Part shown: positions 49,253-60,373 of the stretch, piece after piece
How the letters are laid out: each line of letters starts with the position of its first letter
Numbering within the stretch: position 1 is the stretch's first letter
Origin: Cephalotus follicularis
Lineage: Eukaryota > Streptophyta > Magnoliopsida > Oxalidales > Cephalotaceae
Direction: 5' to 3'
NCBI GenBank assembly: GCA_001972305.1
Contig: BDDD01005154.1
Location: 1-64,000 of the forward strand
DNA: 64,000 nt
Notes under the pieces: model-generated
What the model saw: the letters and a program-made list of their open reading frames with translations, nothing else
Databases searched by the model: none
What the model was told of the DNA's origin: nothing
Program-made: the position numbers and the translations under genes

Positions 49253-49680
49253 ATCTCCCCATTTTTGATGATTGAGAAAACATAACTAAATTTACATAAT
49301 TTTGACAAATTTATCACCAAAGGCGACTAATATTAACCAAACTCCAGTAATGTCAAATCTAGGATATTGTCAAAGTGTTTAAGCAATAAAATTCATATAA
49401 TCTAGGATATTGTCAAAGTGTTTAAGCAATAAAATTCATATAGCAGACAAAAAATATGTGTTTGAGGACAATGCATAGTCAAAAGACTCTCCCCCTTTTT
49501 ATATGCATAGTCAAAATAACTTAGCAATTCTAGCATATTTTACAACATAAAGCACAACAAACAAAATTTATATTTTCTCCCCCTTTTTGTCAAACAACAA
49601 AAACGTAACTAAGCTCCCCCTTAACCAAAGCATATTTTTAAGCATTATTAAAGATTTTGAGCAACAAAGCTCCCCCATAA
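49253..49680 (-). promoter_or_regulatory. Multiple polypurine-like blocks of SV
   Basis: On the minus strand, blocks such as AAAAATGGGGAGATT (next to the LTR), AAAAAGGGGGAGA (near 49490 and 49580) and GGGGGAGCT (near 49615 and 49670). Repeated tracts ahead of the 3' LTR are a known mark of Sireviruses. Confidence 0.75.
49358..49443. repeat. Exact 43-bp tandem duplication
   Basis: Two copies beginning TCTAGGATATTGTCAAAG start at 49358 and 49401 and run on without a visible difference for about 42 bp. Being exact, it is recent, or kept so by slippage. Confidence 0.85.
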
Positions 49681-49928
49681 CAATTGCATACACAATTTCT
49701 ATACCAATGTAGATACTATTTAGAGAGAAACAATATTGATCATTGACAACAATACACAATGGTAATTTTAATTATAAAACACCTTCATTTCATAAACACA
49801 CTAATACGTTTAATACATAATCAAAGTGCAAGTTCATTACATACTTGAACTACAATTTCATTGTACTAAAAATAAAAATTCAATTCCATCACAAACTAAA
49901 AGAAAACATGATATGCAAGAAATATCGC

Positions 49929-51086
49929 TCAAGAGGATCCGAGAGGAGGGTGCTGAGGGTAGGCATTTTGAAGCATTTGGATCACTTGGGCCATTTGTGC
50001 AACTTGCGAATCAAGGCGAGTCATGAGAGTGGCTTGATTATCATAAATTTGATCCACTCTTCCTCTAATGTAATCAATGTTGGCTAGATCTAAATCCATT
50101 ATTGCTTGAAGTGACTCCAAAGTAGCTCCACTACCTCCGCTACTACTTCCTCTAGCAACGTTCGGCCTCATTTCAAATTGATGTCCATCATCATTATCAT
50201 CTTCTTCTTCCCCGTCACCATCTCCACCAACTCTAATACCCGGTCCCCTCACGGGTGCTCTCTCTATCGCTTGCTGTTTCACCCATAATCCATCTTCAAA
50301 CTTAATATTGCAACTCTTAAGTCCGACTGTATTTATTAGTTGCTTGGTTTTAGGTTTGACATGGTGCTCATCCTCTAAATCAAGGTTCAAAGATGATAGA
50401 ATCCTACTAATGATTATAGGATAGGGAATGTGATTAGGTCCAGATAGCATATGGTTGACGATGAGGTAACGGAGGTTTACGAGGGTCCCATTTTTTATGC
50501 AAGCTACTAGTTTAAGGTCTCGCTCGGAAGGTAAGGTGTGCGAACCTTCTCTAGGCAATAATGTATTTGTGACAATCAATAAGAGAATGCGAGTAGCTAT
50601 AGGGAGGTGACCACTAGTGACAGTCATGATAGGATTGAAATCGGGACGTTCTAAACAAATTCCTAAAGCCTACGATTTTTTGATATCATTAAAATGAGTA
50701 ATTATGGAGCAAGGTATTTCTAGTACTTCGGCAATGGTTTCGGGAGTAATTTCGACATGGTTGTTAAGAATGAAAGATTTAGCAACACATATGGTGGTTT
50801 TTTCTAAGTTTGCGGAGAACAATTTAACTAACCTAGGGTATATAATATGGGATGAGCACAAATAGTCAAGCCAACCCATATTCTCTAACCAAGACTTAAT
50901 TATTGCAATATTGCTAACAAATATGTCCTTATCTACCCACTTCTCATTGTGAAACTTAACTGAATTAAGGAAAAAGTTACACCTTTATTCATTTTCTTTG
51001 GAGAGAAAAAGGTCATCATCAAAATCGATCACTGGGTTTGAGCTTCTCCTCTTAGTTCCCATGCTTTTCCTCTTCTTGGACACCAT
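49929..51086 (-). pseudogene. SV second reading region, plant transposon-protein-like
   Basis: The likely start near 51086 reads MVSKKRKSMGTKRRSSNP, a basic N-terminus. Next come a W-rich stretch (WLENMGWLDYL-like) and VEITPETIAEVLEIP near 50740. A region with SERDLKLVACIKNG and IPYPIIISRIL follows, then an acidic run GDGDGEEEDDNDDG near 50200. It ends in a helical, coiled-coil-like tail (YDNQATLMTRLDSQVAQMAQV). By eye it resembles the domain family called putative plant transposon protein, found in extra reading frames of large plant LTR elements. Its place between gag and the polypurine blocks fits an env-like position. It is not intact, with at least two breaks. Function unknown. Confidence 0.6.
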
Positions 51087-51189
51087 AGAAATCAGTGGGA
51101 ATGAATTTGGGGAGAAGGTTTAGGGTTTTGACAGTGTTTGGAGGAGAGAGTTTGAGAGAAAGAGGGAAAAATCGCGTTATAAAAAAACT

Positions 51190-51290
51190 GATTCGCGTGT
51201 CAACGATCGACTAGTGTTTTGAGCCAATCGGCTGGATATTTGACAGTCGACTGGATCAGGACACCCGTCGGCTGGACTCTGCAGAACTCG
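51190..51290. repeat. CAGTCGACTG-type units ahead of the SV second reading region
   Basis: Four units on the plus strand: GATCGACTAG, CAATCGGCTGG, CAGTCGACTGG and CGTCGGCTGG. They lie about 110-180 bp upstream of the start of the second reading region, next to a pyrimidine-rich leader with AAACCCTAAACC. Confidence 0.8.
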
Positions 51291-51608
51291 AATATGCAAA
51301 TTTTGAGCTTCCCTTTGATCTGAAAATCCATAATCAGCTATTATTAACTAATAGTTACTTATATATTTGAGCATTTTGATATAATTGAGTTAAAACTCAA
51401 TTTTGGATGCAAGACATGAGTTCGAACAACATTTTATATACACCAAAACACATAATTGCATTCAAAGTTCGTAAAAACACACAATCATACAAATATCACG
51501 ATATTTACAATACCAAAACACTTACTACTCATGTGCTCACTGTGATCATATTTAGCTTGAAGTTTCATAGTACCATTTCCTTCGAGCATATCTACAAATT
51601 AAGGAAAT

Positions 51609-53080
51609 TTAAACTTTTGGTACCCAAATAAATTTTGGTCCTTGAGGGTTAGTCAAAGTGGTTCCTTTGGGAACCCAAACTTTATTAGTTTTACCAAAAT
51701 TCTTTCTATGAAAGCATGAAGTAGAAATATGTCCTAGTCTACCACAATAGTTACAAGTAATTTTGGGCTCTATTTTCTTAACAAAGAAATTATTAAAGTG
51801 TTTGACATTATTCATTTCTTCATAGCCGAGACCCGTTTTGTCAAATACACACCTTTGAAGTCCTAAAAGATTATCCAACTTGTCGCCACTATTTGAAATT
51901 TCAAAAAAAAAATCTTCAAAGCATCAATTTCAAGTTTTAGCTTTTCATTTTCTTCCTTTGAATCATTTGACAATTTTAAGGACACATTCAAAATTTCAAT
52001 TTCATTTATATGGTAGCTATTTTCATTCTTTAGATTTTCAATTTCTTTAGACATTGAAGCAACATTTTTCTTAAGAGATTTATTCTTCAAACAAACATTT
52101 TTATATTCATGAAATAAATTTTTATATGCATCTTGAAGTTCATCAAAAGTAAATTTTACCTCATCTTCTTCCTCCTCTTCCATTGCCATGAGAGCAAGGT
52201 TTACTACCTCTTCATCACTTTCTTCTTTGGAGCACGAGGAGTCACTATCATCCTATGTGGCCACAAAAGCTTTCTTCTATTTGGAGTGCTCTTTGCTTTT
52301 CTTGAATTGCTCTTTCATTTTAAGATTTGGGCACTCGCTTTTGAAGTGACCCAGCTTTTTACACTCATAGCAAGTTGGCTCTTCCTTTTTGCTTGATTCT
52401 TCATCTTGAGAGAACTTCTTGTTGAAAGCCTTCTTGCCTTTTTGGCTCTTTAGAAACTGCTTGAATTGTGAAGTGATAAGAGTCATATCTCCATCTTCGT
52501 CACTTTCACTTTCTTCCTTAGAGGCTCTTAAAGCAATAGTTTTCTTCTTTTTGACCTCCACATGCTCATGATTCTTCATCGTTGTCTCATGTGTCATCAA
52601 GGAGCCAAGGAGCTGTTCAAGTGGAAGAGTTGAAAGGTCCTTAGCTTCCTCAATTGCTGTTACCTTTGGAGTCCAACTTCTTGGCAAGCACCTTAAAATC
52701 TTTCTAACAAGTTCTTGGTTAGGATAAGACTTTTGAAGATTTTTAAGAGAGTTAGTAATTGTAGTAAAACGAGTAAACATATCACTAATACTTTCATTGT
52801 CATGCATCAAATATAATTTGTATTCATGAACAAGCATACTAATTTTCGATTCTTTTACTTTGTTACTACCTTCATATGTAACTTCTAACAAGTCCCACAT
52901 TTCTTTAGTCGTGTTGCATGAAGAAATACGATTAAACTCATTTGGACCCAAGGGACAAAATAAAACATGTTTAGCATTTGAATTTAATTTAAGCATTCTA
53001 AAATCATTATCATTAAATTCATTTTCTAGCTTCAAAGAGACTACTCCTTCTACCAGTCCCGTGGGCATCCTGGGACCATT
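51609..53080 (-). pseudogene. SV gag region
   Basis: Sirevirus/Copia-type gag. From the right: LNSNAKHVLFCPLGPNEFNRISSC near 52950, TKEMWDLLEVTYEGSNKVKESK near 52890, and a UBN2-type core down to about 52600. Then come a lysine/glutamate-rich stretch, a zinc knuckle CYECKKLGHFKSEC near 52340, a coiled-coil-rich part (51863-52189) and a second knuckle CNYCGRLGHISTSC near 51740. It closes with WVPKGTTLTNPQGPKFIWVPK, which in Sireviruses stands just ahead of the protease. Here the element passes to non-coding sequence. Broken, with a few breaks. Confidence 0.8.
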
Positions 53081-53353
53081 TGTAACACCCCGTACCTTTT
53101 TGGAGCTTTAAGAGTTCTTTTTAAGTTGATAAATATGCTTTCTTTCGAGTTTTGGGCTTATGTGTAATAATGGACAAGAGGAGGAAGTGTTAAGCCAAGG
53201 TTTAAGTGAGAATTGTGGAAGTTGGAGGACTTAAGTGCAAAGCTTGTTGTGGAAGATTCCAACTTCCAAGACATTTGATGGTTTAAGTTGGGATTAGTGT
53301 GGAGATATTTTGGTGTTAGCCTTTCTTCTCCTCGCTTCTGCCAATTAAAGTTT

Positions 53354-53375
53354 AGAGAGAGAGAGAGAGAGAGAG
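53354..53375. repeat. AG microsatellite, L4 5' LTR
   Basis: About eleven AG units; the matching place in the 3' LTR (63303-63374) is over three times as long. Confidence 0.9.
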
Positions 53376-54139
53376 CTCTAGTTTTCTTCTTCTTCTTCAT
53401 TCTTACGCCTAGACCAGTAGCAGTTGAAGCTTTCTGAGCGCAGTAGTGGAAAAAGCAGACAAGGTAAAGGAAAGAAGCTGTCAAGCCAGAGGAAGAGAGT
53501 AGTAGAGAAGAAGAGAAGTTAACGTTGAGGGAAGTAGCAAGAACTGTGAGTGGGACATCCTTTCTTTTAAAGCATTTTATTGTTCATCTTATTTTCTTGA
53601 GATTCCTTCTCCTCAGCTTCAGTTGTAAGTAAGTGAGTTTAGATGGGAAGTTGTTTTCCCTAACGTCTTATGTTATCCATTCCTTCAAAGTGGAGTGTTT
53701 CCCAGAGCAAACAAAGATGTTAAGCATTCTTATATCGTTTCATCTTCGAATGAGATAACGTGTACGTGTTGACACCCCTCCTCAGCGTACCTATTGTCTA
53801 TGATGGGTTGTTGAGCGAGCCTGCCCCCGGGATCCATACCTGGATCTCCTTACATTGTGCCTAGGACAGTGTACAGGGTTTGAGCGCAGTCGAGCACATA
53901 TGTACAAGCTCCTCCCTCCTTGGCCTATCATCACAGGATGAGAAGTTGAGTGAGTCTGTCCCTGGGTTCCATACCTGGATCTTCTTGCATTGTTGCTAGG
54001 ACAATGTATAGCGGTTGAGTACAGTTGAGCTAAGTTATCGGATATAGTAGTATATAAAGCCTTTCAGTAGGTTTTCTAGAGGAGGACCTTGTCCTCAGAC
54101 TTTTAGTCCCCAGCCCAACATTCAGTGAAGCAGTAAGCA

Positions 54140-54250
54140 AAGTACAGATGAGTCGGCAGGTAAGCTGCCCAGCTCGGCTTAGTCCAAAAGAACATAAAGT
54201 ACAGATGAGTCGGCAGGTAAGCTTCCCAGCTCGGCTTAGGCCAAAAACCA
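54140..54250. repeat. 57-bp tandem duplication in L4 LTR
   Basis: Copies start at 54140 and 54197 with AAGTACAGATGAGTCGGCAG and share CCCAGCTCGGCTTAG. Confidence 0.85.
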
Positions 54251-55789
54251 GCTCAGCTCAGGCCACCATAGGTTGGCAAGTATATTTATGTAATCGACAA
54301 AGCAAGAACAACAAAGAAAAGCCAGTTCTAGCTTAGTTGTTCTCCTTGGGTGTTTAGCCGGGAAGGACCCCAGTTCTTTTTCAGATCACTTTTTTTTAAT
54401 CAGTTGTATTCTTATGTTTATTTCAGCTTTCATGAATAGTCTAGAATCAGGTAAGCAGAGAAAAGAGTAAGTTTTTCAAGTACTTTGAGCTTTTCTTTAT
54501 TGTATGCCATGTGATATGCTTTGTATACAGTCTTTTCCCCAGTTGGGATAGTTAATCATGTTCATGGTAAGTTTTCTTCATCACATTCCTTTCATGAATG
54601 CAACAGAGGAGGTTTTGTTCCCAGTCGCTTAGTCAATTGGACTAATCCCCTCACAGATTCTTTTGCAGACCAGCCAGCCAGAGGAGACCCTCCAGCTCAG
54701 CAGTAGATAGCCCAGCAAGGTAGTGTTTGAACTCAGCATCATGGAGCGTCAGCTCGGGCATTTAGCTTTTCATTTCATTGGGCATTCTTTCGGGTTCCCT
54801 TACCTCCTTTTTGTTATAGGGTTGCCGGGAGATGTTTTGTTATGATATTCTTTTGATGTAAAGGAAGATAAGTTATGTTATTCTTTTGCCTGTCACGAAA
54901 GGTAGTGTATGTTATGCCAGGGCACAAATATGTAATGATTTTATACTTTCAAGAAAGTTTATGGATGTGTTGAGGTAGTAGATTTGTTTATTTTGTGTTT
55001 TCATGGATATTTCATGTTATGAGTTTTTAGTTATCAGGTCTCTCCCGGGTGTTGGGAGCCCTTGGGTTTCCAGCGGGGGATAGCCCAGCAGGGGTGTTAT
55101 GTTTGTGCTTGGGAGCATGGGTTATGTTTAAAGAGCTTTACCCCAAGGAGGCAGGGTGTCTCCAGGGTGATGATGATGTTGGGCTTTGACAAGGGAGCAG
55201 GGAAGGTATCCCTGGAGAGACTGGCCAGGGGTGCCATGTTAGAGTAAGGCCCGTGACGAGTTATATGTTAAGTGCTTTATGTTTTAAGTTAAGCGTTGCA
55301 TTTGATGTCTGTTTTGTTATGTGATCCTTAGAGACATGCAGAGGAGCTTGTACACTGGGGGACAATATATGTATGCCTGGTCTCGAGTGTGGAGTTTAAG
55401 TGATCATGTGAGGTGTGCCTGGGTTTCTCCCTGGGCGCTTATGTTGGTTTCTCCCCGGGCGTTAGTTATGTGCAGCATTTTGGAGCTTGAGCTAAGGAGA
55501 TTTTAGCCCGGGAAGGAGAAAGACCCGAGGGCAAGGGGTGTCCCCGGACATGTTGGACCACAGGTTGTTAAGAGAGCTCATGAGAAGCAAGTGAGTGCTC
55601 TCTTCCGGGGTTTTATGCTTGTTACGCGTTTAGCCCAGGCCTTCTCCACGAGCTTTTTGCGCGATGGGTTCCTGGGGAGTTTTAAGACAGCTCCTCGGGC
55701 AGTTTCAGTTCGAGAGGGTTGTTGGCAGGAGTGCGATCCCCGACAGGACACGTGTCCAATAGTTAGAGTGGGAATGGGTCCTGACAACA

Positions 55790-55801
55790 TGGTATCAGAG
55801 A
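55790..55801 (+). promoter_or_regulatory. L4 primer binding site
   Basis: TGGTATCAGAGA lies three bases after the LTR end. Confidence 0.85.
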
Positions 55802-55917
55802 GTAGCTTTGGGTTTTTCCTTGTACTTTCTATGTTAGTTAGTGGGGTATCTTTTGGGTTGCATTCATGCATTGCATCTAGGTTACGACGATATCGTATTA
55901 CGTTATCATGTTGTTGT

Positions 55918-56661
55918 GGAAGACGATGCCACCTCGGACTCGTAGCGTTGTTTCGTGGCAATGGTCGCGGCAGAGGCAGAGGCAGAGGAAGAGCGATTCC
56001 TCGCCAGACGGTGGAGCAAGAGGTTCCTATAGAAGAGCCAGAGGAGCAAGCGATTGTGGGAGCAGAAGGACAGGGAGCTCGACAGGTACCAGAGGAGCCT
56101 ATCCCAGCAGCGCAATCAGCAGCGCGTATGCCTACGCCAGTACCTACCAGTGGACCTATGGAGATGATGCAGGCAGGAACGATGTGGGCTCAGACTATGG
56201 GTTTAGTCAGACCCTAGCCTCTTCCAATCGAACGCATGCAACGGTTAGGTGCAACGTCTTTTGAGGGAATAGGAGACCCCATGGATGCAGAGGTATGGTT
56301 GAACCACCTTGAAGAGATCTTCACGTGGCTTGATATAGTAGAGGATTCGCGGGTAAAGAGTGCATCCTTCTTTCTTGCAAGAGGTGCTCGAAGATGGTGG
56401 GAAGCTCCTGTAGCTCGGCATGAAAGCTCGACAGAGATCGCGTGGGAGAAGTTCAAGAAGGAGTTTAAGCAGTACTTCTTTCCACCTACTTTGTTCAAGA
56501 AAAGAGGAGAGAGTTCCTTCATCTGTAGCAAGGAATTGGGTCTGTGTCCCAGAACGAGTACCGGTTCATGGAGTTGTCACATTTTGCTCCAGCCCTTGTA
56601 GCAGATCAAGATGAGAGATGTCAGAAGTTCCTGGAATGGCTAAGATTCGAGATCAGACACA
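55918..56661 (+). pseudogene. L4 gag, first part
   Basis: The region near 55924 begins MPPRTRS-like, followed by an arginine/glycine-rich run (RGNGRGRGRGRG). Next are a glutamate/proline stretch and a capsid-type core with RLGATSFEGIGDPMDAEVWLNHLEEIF near 56240, RGARRWWEAPV near 56385 and AWEKFKKEFKQYFFP near 56440. This fits the Retrotrans_gag fold of plant Gypsy elements. It is interrupted by the insertion at 56667. Fossil. Confidence 0.8.
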
Positions 56662-59039
56662 TGGTATGACACGCCCCGTTCCCAAACACCCCCGCCCAAG
56701 GACGGACGTGCCAGGTGGAAGGATCCCCACCTGGATCCCTAACAAAACTCCAACAAACAACTAAGGCAAACGCTAAGGCCAAGGCAGGAGTTAAAAACGC
56801 GGTACCGAGGAGAGCCGCGCTCCCCAGGCCAAACGCACCCAAGGCATAAAGACAAGTATATGCCCAGCAGGAAGAAACAAGAAGGAAGGGTAAAACTGTA
56901 AAATAACCCATACTTAAAACCATTCCCACAACTCACCGTTTAACTAAAGGAACACGCATAAAACCCATTGCCCAAACGCACCGTTCCACTAAAGGAACAT
57001 GCCAGAGGAGGGAGCCAGGGCAAAGTACGCAACAATACGTCTTGCCTGGGGTCCCGAGCAGGGGAAGCCAACACAATAACAACAACATGACGTCACACGC
57101 GCCAGGCCTGCGCCCTATCCTAAGACATGCATTCCCAGGACGAGCCATCCTCGGGCATGTCCTCACTGGACGACCTCCCCGAGCATGACCCATACAAAAA
57201 AGGATATGCCCGGGCACAAGAAAATGACAACATTAAACCTGAGGCTAAGCTTGTGATCAACACAAGGGCCCGAGGACAAACGCCAAGCGTAGGGGACAAC
57301 CACCCGAGGTCCCACCAACACTCGAACTACACAATGGAGATGTAATCTCACCCCGGTCAGGTACCCAGGGGATACACCAGGGCTCACCTACCAAAACGTC
57401 TCCAGGGACCGAGCTGGTCTGAGGTCGGGCAAAACTAAAGAAAACTGCTTATACCCGCTTAACGCATACGGCATGCCCGGGGACAACACCTGGGAACACC
57501 ACCAGACCTCAGCTTAGGGTTAACCAACCCGAGCTGCGAAGTCAACCCAAGGTTCGACCAAACATGATCAAAGCCACCCCTTCCCCGGCATCTCAGCAAA
57601 GGTGCCGCGTACAAAAAGGTCCTGGGGAGAAACACTTAAGTTTCACCAAGGCTAGGGCTGGGGAGACCTGCTCCTCTCCCCAGGGTCAAAACAACACCCG
57701 AAGTTCTACGTCGGCTCTGCACACCCAAACACTTAGCAAAAACAGCGCCAGGGCTGGGAAAACAACCCAAACAACAAAGTATATAAAACAAAAGAAATGA
57801 ATTATATACACGGTCCCGGGCAAAACGCTAAGGACGCCCATCATACAAGAGTTAAACACATGTTTACAAAGAAGGTTTTTACAAGGCATAGATATTGACA
57901 AAAATGTCACGCCCCCGTTTTCGAAGTTGACAACATTAAAGCGGTAAGGCAATCAATAGAACAAAATTCAGCTTATGCGATAAAACGTATAAACAAAAAC
58001 TTCAGTAGCGGAAGCAAAACATGAAATAAGCTGAAATAAAATATGTATCACGCATCCCATACTACGTGATACCCACATAGTTTATATGAAACCCAACATC
58101 GTTGATCTCCCATAAACGGAGCGTGATAATACTGTACGAAATAAAATAAACTCAAGTTACAAAATCCAGATACATAGTCATTGTTCAGTAATCCAGAACA
58201 TAAAATTAAGAGAAATAACTCAGTCTTGTCTTTAAGTCACCTTTTCATTAATCTGTTACAGTAGGGGGTTAGCCTTTGTCCTCACTCGGCTAAGTAGAAA
58301 AGTTTATGTATACAGTTCAAGGTCAAAGGTAATGCGTATCAGGAATGAATGCATAGTGATGCAGTATGACATGTAATTTTCACAGTAATTATATCTCCGT
58401 ATGTACATATAAAAACATATGCATGTTCACAGTACAGGTATATCCTCATAAGGTTATATCAAACACAGGTAGCAAGTATGTCCCAAAAAGGAACAAGACA
58501 AGCAGGTTGTCATAACCGTCGCCACCTCCTGGCCCCAATGTTATGCACTCTTACCCCATCCCCGTTTGCGAACGGTTTGGAGCAAGTCCTCCGTATGTTG
58601 CTTAGGACGACGGCTAAACCAACAACAGGTTACTAGCACAGTGGCTGAGTAATCAAGAGCTTACAATCACAATTCAATACAAGTCAAGCAACAAAATATG
58701 ACTACTTGATCAAAATATGTTTGTTTAAAATATATTACCAATTATCAGGTTGTTATAAGTTGTAATACTTAAAACAATACATTTCTCCGTCTTTGGGAAT
58801 ACTCCCCAGGTCATTTGAAAATATAAGTTTATATTTGTCAAATATACATTTTCTTACCAAAAATGATTATAATAATCATGCGAGTTTTCCGAGATGGTTA
58901 ATACATTTAGTAATCAACCAAAATCAATTTACAGTATAGTAGTAGTTCAAATGCAGGGCAAACATAGGCTCAGAATGCACCTAGGGTTCTGGGTATTTAA
59001 CCTAGGCCTATCACCTTCTCTAAAGGTTCAATTTCTATT

Positions 59040-59270
59040 ATAACAGTCGGCTATTTTTCCATAACAGTAGGCTGGATCCTTGAGACAGTCGACTGTTCTT
59101 CCCCAACAGTCGACTTGTTCAACACGAGTAATAAGTAGTCGGCTGTCTTCCTTCAACAGTCGACTGTTCTGGGCAAAAACGCATGCACAGTCGACTGTTC
59201 TTACTTGATAGTCGGCTGGATGATTGAGAAGTCGACTGTTTTACTTAAACAGTCAGTTGTTCTGGGCTGG
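59040..59270. repeat. CAGTCGACTG array, G1b LTR, block 1
   Basis: About ten units such as ACAGTCGGCTATT, ACAGTCGACTGTTC, GTAGTCGGCTGTC and CAGTCAGTTGTTC. Confidence 0.9.
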
Positions 59271-60089
59271 ACAGCACAAGTAATTCACTTCTACATCCAT
59301 TCAACAAGCAATTGAAACCATTCCACATGTATTCATATCACAGAATATCATCAATAGTCATATCCTGGTCTAAAACACCACTCAATTCATGCATTATTCT
59401 CCGTTTTCATTGTAATTCAAATGAAACCCAAACATGGTATTGCATGAAAACCAATCCAAACTCCATCCAAAATTCAGTGTGCATGTCAGGTTATTCATTA
59501 ACAGTAACCACAACATTAATACAAAAATCCACAGCCAAACAACTACACCATTCATTTATAACATCATTACTCTTAAACTCAAAATGCATGCATAGAATTC
59601 TCTACTATTTCCCCTACCTTTAATTTCAAGTTAGAAATCGGAAGTCCACCTCTTTGTGTCTCCTTTCCAGTATCTTTGAGCCTCCCAGTAGCTCCAAGAA
59701 CAGTCCAAAAGTTCCAATCCAAGCTCCAAGCTTGACAATGAGGAATCCTCTCAATTTCTCACTATCTTCTCTCTCAATTTCTCACTATCTTCATTCTCAA
59801 TTTCTCTGGTTCTCTCTTATCAGGTTGTAGGGTGAGAGAGACGAAAGGAAGGGGGCATTTATGCAGACCTCTCTCCTTCAACCCGTTTACATGGCACTAA
59901 GGGCCCTTCTCTCCCATTTTCACTTGCATACACCCACACTTGTCATTATTTCTCTTCCCCTCTGTCCTTGCAGGTCCTGGCGTGGTGGTGCATGCTCAAC
60001 ACGTCTTATTGCATGTGATGGCATCTGAAGATACTCTTCACATGTCAGTTTGCATGTGATGTCACCATTTGTCACAAAAACAGAGCATG

Positions 60090-60245
60090 AACCAGTCGGC
60101 TGCCCTTCCCTGGCAGTCGACTGTTCACCTGGAAGTCTGTTTCCAAGTGTCACGAGAGTTGGCCAGTCGGCTGGTTCCTCACGCCAGTCGACTGCCCCAC
60201 ACTTTAGCCCAACATTCGGCTGGTATATCGCACCAATCGGCTGTC
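60090..60245. repeat. CAGTCGACTG array, G1b LTR, block 2
   Basis: Six units: CAGTCGGCTGCC, CAGTCGACTGTT, CAGTCGGCTGG, CAGTCGACTGCC, CATTCGGCTGG and CAATCGGCTGT. Confidence 0.9.
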
Positions 60246-60373
60246 CAAGCAAAAATTCTCACAATTATACTTAGAATCACACTTCTAAATGCTCTAAGTT
60301 AATTTAAATTCAAGATATCAACCAGGAAATTCACCTTTTATTAATTCAAGGTAAAACTACATCGAGGATTACA

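Larger units (their letters stand above)
48895..53080 (-). mobile_element. Sirevirus-like element SV, main part
   Basis: Minus-strand Copia-type fossil, continuing at 36061-36915 beyond G2. Parts from 53080 leftward: gag with zinc knuckles, an untranslated stretch with palindromes (51190-51290), a second reading region (49929-51086), several polypurine-like blocks (49253-49680), and the 3' LTR start TGTCGGCTTTTGCC at 49252. The word ATCAAAAATGGGGAGATTG before the LTR and the repeated tract blocks are typical of Sireviruses. I see no protease, integrase or RT. The right side is cut by L4 at 53081, so the 5' LTR is not seen. Confidence 0.78.
53081..55786 (+). repeat. L4 5' LTR
   Basis: It holds a GA microsatellite (53354-53375), a duplicated block of about 136 bp (53808-54030, with CCATACCTGGATCT in each), a 57-bp tandem duplication (54140-54250, with CAGATGAGTCGGCAGG) and GC-richer words such as CTGGGGAGTTT. 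Unlike the other LTRs it has no GTCGAC array. Confidence 0.88.
57905..60373 (-). mobile_element. G1-related LTR (G1b), nested
   Basis: Read on the minus strand it ends CGGGGGCGTGACA at 57905 and runs parallel to the G1 LTR: the GCTTCCGCTA region, the box CTTAGCCGAGTGAGGAC near 58290, and CATTCTGAGCCTATGTTTG near 58970. In place of the G1 arrays it carries CAGTCGACTG units (59040-59270 and 60090-60245). The far end (60373, minus strand TGTAATCCTCG) is less certain, and I find no clear target duplication. Confidence 0.7.

Noticed and set aside
49929-51086. Host gene for the second SV reading region
   Set aside because: It lies between gag and the polypurine blocks on the same strand and resembles extra frames of large plant LTR elements, so an element origin is more likely.
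55591-55910. Coding start for L4 upstream of 55786
   Set aside because: The open frame there runs through the end of the LTR and the primer site, so the part before about 55918 is not gag.
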